DNA of 64,000 nt from UTCHB3 sp964371075 (GTDB lineage: Bacteria > Bacteroidota > Ignavibacteria > Ignavibacteriales > Ignavibacteriaceae), in contig CAYJKN010000002.1 in the NCBI GenBank assembly GCA_964371075.1, positions 782,447-846,446 of the forward strand, in the 5' to 3' direction. Shown in pieces: positions 1 through 6,256 of this stretch. Both the position numbers and the translations under genes were made by a program. Below the pieces are notes generated by a model, which saw only the letters and a program-made list of their open reading frames with translations, did no database searches and was not told the origin of the DNA. Numbering within the stretch: the first letter of the stretch is position 1; each line of letters starts with the position of its first letter.

Positions 1-130
1 CTCTAATCCAGGATGGCATCTCGTCGGTTGGTGAGAGTTCGGGAAGTGGAATAATCTCCTGAACTATCTCTGCAGGAAGGGCATAAGAAAGTCCGTTAAA
101 TCCGAAAACGAGATAATTTGAGCTTTTCAT
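1..130 (-). CDS. CheW-like chemotaxis coupling protein, N-terminal fragment
   Basis: Reading leftward from an ATG at 128-130, 43 codons run off the window edge without a stop. The peptide starts MKSSNYLVFGFNGLSYALPA and continues with EIVQEIIPLPEL. This is the first beta-strand pattern of a CheW domain (a regulatory protein recognising its own fold, then an exposed valine/isoleucine-rich strand). CheW domains couple chemoreceptors to the kinase CheA. It lies 28 bp downstream of the cheR gene on the same strand, so the two probably share a transcript. The rest is outside the window, so a CheW-containing multidomain protein cannot be excluded. Confidence 0.7.
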   Translation of the reverse strand, partial: MKSSNYLVFGFNGLSYALPAEIVQEIIPLPELSPTDEMPSWIR

Positions 131-158
131 CCGAAATAAAACACTTCCATTTGTGTGT

Positions 159-1661
159 TTATAAATGTTCTGTCATTTTTTTTAATTCTTCGATTAACCT
201 TCCGGCTTTCATGTTTTTGTAAAAGACAATCGGAGATTCTGGATTAAGTTTCGATATCTTTCCAAGAGCATTTTCCCTGAGTTTGAGAGCTTTTTTCCTG
301 TCTCCCTGGAATTCATAAATTGTGGCAAGTTCAATAAGAGCAGGGAAAAACTCATGGTTCAAATATAAGACTTTATTAAACAAAAGGAGAGCATTTTCAA
401 CCTCTCCTTCCTCATTGGCTAATTGCCCCAAAACAAAATAAGCGAGAGGATTATAAGCTTCAGACTCCAAAACGAGATCACAGCAAATCCGGGCTTCTTC
501 CCTCAATCCGCGGTTTGCACATATATTTGCCAGGGCGAGAAGGGCTTGAATCTCGTTATGATTGTTTTTAAGGAATTTTCTGGTTATCGATTCAGCCTCT
601 GCAATCGAACCTTCAGATATCAATCGTTCAACTTCATCTGCCGGGAATTCATCAGTGATTTCCTCTTCTCTGTCAGTTTTATACTCCGGGAAGACGCTTC
701 CATCTACTGATAAAGGAGGCAGATCGACAGAAATTTTTCTTTTTTTAGCCGGTTGGGGTTTGGGATTTTTTATTGTCTCAGTCGGGTAAAGAGTCTCGAG
801 ATGTGACAAATCGATAGTTGGTTCTTGCCCGGAATCCGTTTTTTGATATATAAATGAATCGGGAAATGCAACCGGTTTTAGTCCGGCGAAATGCATGTTT
901 GCAAGTTCAGAGTGCCCAGAGAGCAGATAGCAATTCTTTTTTAACAAGTGTATAAGATTGGTCACTGCTGTTTTAATTCCTGAAGTCTCAAAATAGATAA
1001 AAACATTTCGGCAGACAATGAGATCGAATGTGGATTCACTTCTTCCAAGTGGGAAAGTTGAAAGATCGTCAACCAGATTAAAATATCTAAAAAGCACCAT
1101 CTCTTTTATGCTGTCTGAGATGGTAAACTCGTTGTTTTTTTTGGTAAAATATTTGGAAATGGTTTCTTCAGGCACAGATCGGAACGACCATTTGGAATAT
1201 ACCCCTTTTTCAGCTTTTTTAATTGCATCATGGTTTATGTCAACACCAAGAAGTGTTATTCGCCAGGTTTTAAACTCGGGTAAAATCCCGGAAAGCATGA
1301 TGGCTATCGAATATAGCTCCTCACCTGTAGAGGAGGCGGCACTAAGGATATTCAGAGTTCGGGTGGTTTGGTTTTTTATTATAATTTCGGGAAGAATCGT
1401 CTCTCTGAGGAGCCTCATCTGACCATGATCCCGGAAGAAGAAGGATTCAGTGTTGGAAAAGTCGATGGCAATTCGCTTCAGTTCGGTATTCGCTTCAGGG
1501 GAATCGACCGAAAGAAGCTCTGCATATTGATGTAGAGAATTAAATCCAAGGCTGTGCATTCGTCCACGAAAATATGTGAGGAGTTTTGCATCGTCTCTAC
1601 CCAGCTCTATGAGTCCGGTTTTACGGGCAATAATTCTTTTAAGTTCTTCTGTTTGGGGCAT
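159..1661 (-). CDS. cheR: CheR-type chemoreceptor methyltransferase with C-terminal TPR repeats
   Basis: S-adenosylmethionine-dependent methyltransferase of the CheR family, which methylates glutamates on chemoreceptors. From the ATG at 1661 it has 500 residues. An N-terminal helical CheR domain includes NTESFFFRD (about 70-78). The SAM-binding domain carries SSTGEELYS (about 110-118) and the downstream DLIVCRNVFIYF motif. A low-complexity Lys/Pro linker leads into TPR-like helices (about 345-480) of the kind that fused CheR proteins use for protein contacts. An in-frame GTG at 1694 would add 11 residues. ATG was preferred because the family domain starts there, but neither start has a clear ribosome binding site. 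The cheW-like gene follows on the same strand, so a chemosensory operon continues leftward. Confidence 0.88.
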   Translation of the reverse strand: MPQTEELKRIIARKTGLIELGRDDAKLLTYFRGRMHSLGFNSLHQYAELLSVDSPEANTELKRIAIDFSNTESFFFRDHGQMRLLRETILPEIIIKNQTTRTLNILSAASSTGEELYSIAIMLSGILPEFKTWRITLLGVDINHDAIKKAEKGVYSKWSFRSVPEETISKYFTKKNNEFTISDSIKEMVLFRYFNLVDDLSTFPLGRSESTFDLIVCRNVFIYFETSGIKTAVTNLIHLLKKNCYLLSGHSELANMHFAGLKPVAFPDSFIYQKTDSGQEPTIDLSHLETLYPTETIKNPKPQPAKKRKISVDLPPLSVDGSVFPEYKTDREEEITDEFPADEVERLISEGSIAEAESITRKFLKNNHNEIQALLALANICANRGLREEARICCDLVLESEAYNPLAYFVLGQLANEEGEVENALLLFNKVLYLNHEFFPALIELATIYEFQGDRKKALKLRENALGKISKLNPESPIVFYKNMKAGRLIEELKKMTEHL

Positions 1662-1829
1662 CTTTATTTTGTCTTCTAACGCGACCGGAGCCACAAATAA
1701 ATTAACTGTCCTTTAATCATTCAAACATAACGAATTAATAAACATTTTCAAGTGATAAAAGACGTTTTTGTCTGAAATGAATGCAAGAGAAGCATTTTTG
1801 GACAAAAAAAACAAAGATTGAAAAAATCT

Positions 1830-1861
1830 TTTGTCAGTCTAATCAGAAAATATTAAATTTA
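1830..1861 (+). promoter_or_regulatory. Bacteroidota-type promoter ahead of the tRNA-Ser array
   Basis: TTTG at 1830-1833 and TAAATTTA at 1854-1861 are separated by 20 nt. This fits the Bacteroidota primary-sigma pattern TTTG-N19/21-TAnnTTTG with one mismatch. Initiation would fall near 1868, about 30 nt before the first tRNA-Ser 5'-half unit. A nearly identical block (AAAATATTAAATTT) forms the promoter at 13966-13996. Confidence 0.5.
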
Positions 1862-1895
1862 CAGTCTAAATTTTTCGGAATAACCGAAAATAAAA

Positions 1896-2241
1896 GGAGA
1901 GCTGGCAGAGTGGTTGCCCCGACAAGTCGGGATTTCTTTCTGCNNNNNNNNNNNNNNNNNNNNNNNNNNNNNNNNNNNNNNNNNNNNNNNNNNNNNNNNN
2001 NNNNNNNNNNNNNNNNNNNNNNNNNNNNNNNNNNNNNNNNNNNGAACTCAAAATGCGGCAGCGCCGCAACAAATATTGGAGAGCTGGCAGAGTGGTTGCC
2101 CCGACAAGTCGGGATTTTATTCTGCGAACTCAAAATGCGGCAGCGCCGCAACATTTATTGGAGAGCTGGCAGAGTGGTTGCCCCGACAAGTCGGGATTTC
2201 TTTCTGCGAACTCAAAATGCGGCAGCGCCGCAACAAATATT
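1896..2241 (+). repeat. 82-bp tandem array of tRNA-Ser 5'-half units
   Basis: Units begin at 1896 (cut by the N gap), 2078 and 2160, with a unit remnant at 2044-2077. The intact tRNA-Ser starts at 2242, in phase with the 82-bp period (2078, 2160, 2242). Each unit opens with the first 21 nt of the tRNA, GGAGAGCTGGCAGAGTGGTTG. It then departs into a perfect hairpin (CCCGAC-AA-GTCGGG), a T-rich link, a second hairpin (TGCGGC-AGC-GCCGCA) and an AT-rich spacer. Units differ at a few positions (TTCTTTC against TTTATTC, ACAAATATT against ACATTTATT), so they are not one sequence copied by the assembler. The unit count is unknown because of the gap. Confidence 0.9.
1944..2043. other. Scaffold gap of exactly 100 Ns
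   Basis: One hundred consecutive N characters lie inside the tandem array. A round 100 is the usual placeholder for a gap of unknown length. The flanking units are out of the 82-bp phase across it (1896 against 2078), as expected if the true length is not 100. Confidence 0.95.
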
Positions 2242-2331
2242 GGAGAGCTGGCAGAGTGGTTGAATGCGGCGGTCTTGAAAACCGTTATATCTTCACGGGT
2301 ATCCGGGGTTCGAATCCCTGGCTCTCCGCCA
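2242..2331 (+). tRNA. tRNA-Ser(UGA)
   Basis: A full class II tRNA of 90 nt with encoded CCA. The acceptor strands are GGAGAGC (2242-2248) and GCTCTCC (2321-2327), with discriminator G and CCA at 2329-2331. The D-stem is GCA/TGC. The anticodon stem-loop CGGTCTTGAAAACCG places TGA as the anticodon, which reads UCN codons. The long variable arm is typical of serine tRNAs, and the T-loop is GGTTCGAATCC. It is the last and only complete member of the upstream array and is followed by a strong terminator. Confidence 0.96.
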
Positions 2332-2337
2332 AAAATG

Positions 2338-2361
2338 AGACCTGAGAAATCAGGTCTTTTT
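2338..2361 (+). terminator. Rho-independent terminator after tRNA-Ser
   Basis: AGACCTGA (2338-2345), loop GAAA, TCAGGTCT (2350-2357), then a T run. It is a perfect 8-bp stem with a GNRA-type loop, 6 nt after the tRNA CCA end. It closes the array plus tRNA transcription unit. Confidence 0.88.
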
Positions 2362-2429
2362 GTTTTAAACCAACCAGCGACAAGACTTTTAAGGTAAAAC
2401 CATCCCGGCAGAGAATCAACTTCTCAGAA

Positions 2430-2451
2430 ATTAACAGAAAAATTTGTTAAT
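2430..2451. promoter_or_regulatory. Inverted repeat upstream of the histidine kinase gene
   Basis: ATTAACA (2430-2436) and TGTTAAT (2445-2451) form perfect 7-bp arms around 8 nt. They lie just upstream of TATACTTT at about 2460 and 44 bp before the kinase start. The position suits an operator for the kinase-regulator operon. The binding protein is unknown, and AT-rich sequence makes chance matches possible. Confidence 0.35.
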
Positions 2452-2494
2452 TTATCTATTATACTTTCTAAAAATTAAATAAGCAGACCCAAAA

Positions 2495-4600
2495 ATGCAA
2501 GATATGTTTTTCCATCTTCTCTTTTTGGTAGCTACTTTTATAGGTGCTGCCGGGATTCTGTTTGTAATCTGGAAAAGGGATACAGGAAACAGGACAAGTA
2601 AACTCCTAATCCTGTTGTTAATCCTGATTTTTGGATATCTTATATCACATGGAATACATTTCTTATTAATGTATAACAAGGATGTAACAATTCTCGACAT
2701 ATCTTGCCACTCTTTTTTGCTTCTGATACTTATTACGACAACATTCCTGTCAATGGATTTATCCAAGAAAAAAACATCAGGAATCTTTGAGAGTTTATTT
2801 ATTTTAGTGCCATCCATAATTATATTGGTACTCTTATGGTCAGGATCATTCATAGAAGTATCCCACTCTCACTCAGGTACATTTCAAGTTCATTTTAAGA
2901 AGGCTTATCCTCTCTTTTTAGTCTGGTACATAGTTCTTATTGTCTATTCAATTTTTATCACTATTCAAAAAATATCCAAAGAAAACGATGTAAGGTTAAA
3001 AAACCAGTTGAAAGTTTTTCTTCTTGGTGTGGTCATCACAAATCTTTTTACATTTACATTTGGCCTGCTAATACCGTGGGTTTATGGTTTTTATAGTTTG
3101 GTTGAAGTAAGCCCTTTAGCATTTCTTTCAGGAGTGATTCTTTTTACCGGAATCAGTATTGGCAAGTACAACATGTTCCCTGCCACAATAGATAAAATCG
3201 AACATTTTAGCATCAAGCGCAAGATGTTTTTCAGTTCAATAATTATCGTACCGATCGTAATACTGGTTATACAAATACCATTGGGGAAAATCTTGTTTGG
3301 TATTGATTCAAATGTTGATCTCATCCAATACTTTCTAATCAGTTTGTTTGTAGGGATTATTGTTAGTCTGAGTATGACATTTGCCGTAATTCAGATTATC
3401 TCTAATCCACTTAGAAAACTTAAAAGACAGGCCGTCCAAATTGAGATGGGTGAGTTGGGTGTTCAATTTGAATACCCGTCGAATGATGAGATAGGAGAGC
3501 TTTCAGCAGCTTTTAACAAACTCTCAATTTCGTTAAAGAAAAACGCTCTGGAACTCACTGCGAAGGAGAATAGGATAAACCTTTTATTAAACGCCGTTGA
3601 CAAATCTGCTGCCTCGATTGCTCTGGTTGGTGAAGATCTTACAATCCTGGAAATAAACCAACAGTTTGAAGCCCTCGTAAACGACCACCCACAGAACATA
3701 AAGGGAAAAAAGTTGGATACTCTCCCGGTCTTTGCTGGTAAGGAAATATTGGGGCAAATGGTTAAATCGAGTAATGAAGAGGGTCTAAATAACGAAGAAA
3801 TTACAGTTCCCGGTGAAATCGAAGAAAAAATAATTCTCTTATCCTTCTCAAAAATACAACCAGTTTACGATGCATCAGGTTTCCTTTTTGTGGGACTTGA
3901 TGTTACCCGCTTAAAGAAGTTGGAGAGAGAACTTGCTCATTCGGAAAAACTTGCTGCGCTTGGGAAGATGTCAACCATTTTGGCGCATGAAATAAAGACA
4001 CCGCTCACATCAATAAAGCTAAATGTTGAAATGTTAATGGAATCTCTGGTTTTATCGCAGGAGGATAACTCATCATTTAGAATTATTCAGAAAGAAATAA
4101 ACAGAATGAATGGTTTAGTCAACGATGTTCTACAGTTGTCCCGGGTATATATATTAAATTATTCCAATGTGATGATGAATCGGTTTACTGAGAACATCAT
4201 TGAAGAGGTTAGAATCAAAATGCAACAGAAAAATATTCAAATCAATAACATTGTGGACGTTGTTGAAGTGGAAATTGATTCTGACAAAATGAGACAGGTA
4301 CTGCTTAATATGCTTGATAATGCAATTGAAGCAAGCGAAGAGCATGGAACAATAGTACTGATTTCTGAAGTTGAAGAGGAGATGAACAGGTTCACTTTGA
4401 AGATTAAAAACAGTTGCACTGAAATGCCAGACTTGAGTAAAATTTTTGAGCCATTTTATACCAATAAAGCCTCAGGTACCGGATTGGGGTTATCGATCTC
4501 CAGGAATATAGTGGAACAACATCATGGTGAAATAAGAGTTAGATTCGTTGAAGAAAATCGGATTGAATTTGAGATAATAATGCCTGTGAAGAGGAGTTAA
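2495..4600 (+). CDS. Membrane sensor histidine kinase (multi-TM, HAMP, PAS, HisKA, HATPase)
   Basis: Sensor kinase of a two-component pair, 701 residues. The N-terminal part (about 1-235) has roughly seven hydrophobic helices like the 7TM regions of some histidine kinases. Two further helices (about 245-310) flank a short loop. A HAMP linker follows (about 310-350, ending NDEIGELSAAFNKL), then a PAS-like domain (about 360-465). The phosphoacceptor helix has the H-box LAHEIKTPLTS with His near 498. The ATPase domain has N-box NMLDNAIEAS (about 603) and G-box GTGLGLS (about 661). The response regulator starts 3 bp after its stop, so they are co-transcribed. With a metal efflux operon directly downstream, metal sensing is a reasonable inference, but no metal-binding cluster stands out in the sensor loops. 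Confidence 0.93.
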   Translation: MQDMFFHLLFLVATFIGAAGILFVIWKRDTGNRTSKLLILLLILIFGYLISHGIHFLLMYNKDVTILDISCHSFLLLILITTTFLSMDLSKKKTSGIFESLFILVPSIIILVLLWSGSFIEVSHSHSGTFQVHFKKAYPLFLVWYIVLIVYSIFITIQKISKENDVRLKNQLKVFLLGVVITNLFTFTFGLLIPWVYGFYSLVEVSPLAFLSGVILFTGISIGKYNMFPATIDKIEHFSIKRKMFFSSIIIVPIVILVIQIPLGKILFGIDSNVDLIQYFLISLFVGIIVSLSMTFAVIQIISNPLRKLKRQAVQIEMGELGVQFEYPSNDEIGELSAAFNKLSISLKKNALELTAKENRINLLLNAVDKSAASIALVGEDLTILEINQQFEALVNDHPQNIKGKKLDTLPVFAGKEILGQMVKSSNEEGLNNEEITVPGEIEEKIILLSFSKIQPVYDASGFLFVGLDVTRLKKLERELAHSEKLAALGKMSTILAHEIKTPLTSIKLNVEMLMESLVLSQEDNSSFRIIQKEINRMNGLVNDVLQLSRVYILNYSNVMMNRFTENIIEEVRIKMQQKNIQINNIVDVVEVEIDSDKMRQVLLNMLDNAIEASEEHGTIVLISEVEEEMNRFTLKIKNSCTEMPDLSKIFEPFYTNKASGTGLGLSISRNIVEQHHGEIRVRFVEENRIEFEIIMPVKRS

Positions 4601-4603
4601 GCA

Positions 4604-5941
4604 ATGGAAAAAATATTGATTATCGATGATGATGAATCTATAAGGGAGTCACTGGTTAACTTGTTGGGAAGGTGGAAATACAGTGCAATCTCGGCAGAAA
4701 ATGGCAGGCAGGGGATTGAGCTAGCATTATCCGAAAATCCCGATCTTATCATCTCTGATATAAGAATGCCTAAAATGAGTGGACTCGAAGTTTTGGATGA
4801 ACTTCAAAGATTAAAATTGTCGATTCACTTAATTATCATTACAGCACACGATGACATGTCTACCACGATACAAGCAATACAGAAGGGGGCTTATGATTTT
4901 GTTGAGAAGCCGATAGAAACGGAAAGGTTAAGAATATCCATCCAGCGAGCCCTTGAAAACAAGCGATTGAGTGAGACAATAAAAGTGATATCCACAGAAT
5001 CAGAAGTAAATGTAGAAAATACGATTATTGGCAAAACTGAAAAGATGAAAGAAATATTCAGGAAAATTGGTTCAGTTTCCGATAACAGGGTAACTGTGCT
5101 CATCAGAGGTGAGAGCGGAACGGGGAAAGAGTTGGTAGCAAAGGCAATCCACTATGGAGGAGTTACCAGGAATTATCCATTTGTTGCGATTAACTGCACA
5201 GCCATTACTGAGTCCTTGTTGGAGAGTGAACTTTTTGGTCATGTTAAGGGTGCTTTTACCGGCTCAGTCAAAGATAAAAAAGGAAAGTTCGAATTGGCTG
5301 ATCAGGGAACAATATTCCTCGACGAGATATCGGAAATGTCTGTTAACCTGCAAGCAAAGATTCTTAGAGTCCTTCAGGAAAGAGAATTTGAATCTGTTGG
5401 TGGAAATGATACAATCCCGATGAGAGCACGGATAATTGCAGCTTCAAACAACAATCTGGAAGAATTGGTTACACAGAAAAAATTCAGGGAAGATCTCTAT
5501 TTCAGATTGAATGTGGTCAATTTTGAATTGCCACCATTAAGAGAAAGGAGAGAAGATATTCCACTTCTCGTTAACCACTTTGTCAGGAAAATTAATTTGG
5601 AACTTCATAAGACAGTAACAAAAATTCCCGATGAGGTGATTAAATATCTGCAGGAATACTCCTGGACCGGAAATGTTCGTGAATTGGAAAATTTGCTAAT
5701 GCAGGCAATTGTACTTACCAAAGGTGATATACTCCTAATGGAGAATATTTTAGTAAAAAAACATAAAGAGCAGAGATCGGGAGAGGTGCTACTGAGTCTC
5801 GAAGAGATTGAGCGCCGGCACATCGAAAAAGTTTTAAACCATTTTAAGTGGGACAAAACAAAATCTGCAGAGTCACTTGGGATATCATTGCCTACATTAT
5901 ACAGCAAAATTAAGAGTTTTAAAATTGAAAACGATTTTTAA
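4604..5941 (+). CDS. NtrC-family sigma-54-dependent response regulator
   Basis: A 445-residue activator with the three standard modules. The receiver domain has phosphoacceptor Asp 52 in DLIISDIRMPKMSG. The AAA+ sigma-54 interaction domain has Walker A GESGTGKE (about 169-176), the sigma-54 contact loop as GAFTGS (about 216-221, against the usual GAFTGA), and FLDEISEM as Walker B. The C-terminal Fis-type helix-turn-helix is at about 405-442 (KSAESLGISLPTLYSKI). It pairs with the kinase 3 bp upstream. A sigma-54-like promoter lies 83 bp after its stop, ahead of the efflux genes. This arrangement resembles ZraSR-type metal-responsive systems, so it probably activates the efflux operon. Confidence 0.94.
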   Translation: MEKILIIDDDESIRESLVNLLGRWKYSAISAENGRQGIELALSENPDLIISDIRMPKMSGLEVLDELQRLKLSIHLIIITAHDDMSTTIQAIQKGAYDFVEKPIETERLRISIQRALENKRLSETIKVISTESEVNVENTIIGKTEKMKEIFRKIGSVSDNRVTVLIRGESGTGKELVAKAIHYGGVTRNYPFVAINCTAITESLLESELFGHVKGAFTGSVKDKKGKFELADQGTIFLDEISEMSVNLQAKILRVLQEREFESVGGNDTIPMRARIIAASNNNLEELVTQKKFREDLYFRLNVVNFELPPLRERREDIPLLVNHFVRKINLELHKTVTKIPDEVIKYLQEYSWTGNVRELENLLMQAIVLTKGDILLMENILVKKHKEQRSGEVLLSLEEIERRHIEKVLNHFKWDKTKSAESLGISLPTLYSKIKSFKIENDF

Positions 5942-5974
5942 ATATTTTAATTATTTATTAAATTTTCTTAATAC

Positions 5975-5987
5975 TCCTGATCCAGGA
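5975..5987. promoter_or_regulatory. Small inverted repeat, possible activator site
   Basis: TCCTGATCCAGGA: 5-bp arms TCCTG/CAGGA around ATC, 36 bp upstream of the -24 element of the candidate sigma-54 promoter. It could be the upstream binding site of the NtrC-type regulator, although such sites usually lie 80-150 bp upstream. No second copy was found nearby. Confidence 0.3.
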
Positions 5988-6023
5988 AAGTTAAAAAAGC
6001 AATAAAACCGCCGTAATTGAATA

Positions 6024-6038
6024 TGGCATGATTGTTGA
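6024..6038 (+). promoter_or_regulatory. Candidate sigma-54 (-24/-12) promoter of the efflux operon
   Basis: TGGCATGATTGTTGA matches the consensus TGGCACG-N4-TTGC in spacing and at 9 of 11 defined positions. The -24 GG is intact, while the -12 GC is GA. It lies between the sigma-54 activator gene and the efflux genes, with initiation expected near 6050, ahead of the small ORF at 6071. The altered -12 dinucleotide lowers confidence. Confidence 0.55.
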
Positions 6039-6070
6039 ACAATAGCATAATCATTTAAAAGATTTGGAAT

Positions 6071-6244
6071 ATGCTAATTCAACTTTCAATTTTTTCTCTC
6101 TACCTGATTGCAGTCGGGATCGTGTTATACACATGCTATTTAATACTCACTTCTGAAAGGCGGGGAGGAACACCTCACCCCGATATTCCATTCGCGAATT
6201 CCCCAAAAATAAATAGATCACAGAATCATGCAGACTTCGAGTAG
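6071..6244 (+). CDS. Small single-pass membrane protein upstream of the RND pump
   Basis: An ATG-started ORF of 57 residues. One hydrophobic helix (about residues 3-27, SIFSLYLIAVGIVLYTCYLI) is followed by a short polar, Pro/Asn-rich tail. Its stop is 12 bp before the pump start, and the pump's GAGGAG ribosome site begins right after it. It begins about 20 nt after the expected sigma-54 start point, so it would be the first gene of the operon. I do not recognise the family. Small single-helix proteins do accompany some RND pumps. Its own ribosome site is weak, so the coding call is moderate. Confidence 0.5.
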   Translation: MLIQLSIFSLYLIAVGIVLYTCYLILTSERRGGTPHPDIPFANSPKINRSQNHADFE

Positions 6245-6256
6245 AGGAGAATTGTA

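Noticed and set aside
1896..2331. CRISPR array
   Set aside because: Units are 82 bp with no variable spacers, contain tRNA sequence, and no cas gene is nearby.
1781..2397. Open reading frames across the tRNA-Ser array on both strands
   Set aside because: They only translate the 82-bp repeat, the N gap and the tRNA itself. The repeat unit is explained by tRNA-derived sequence, not protein.
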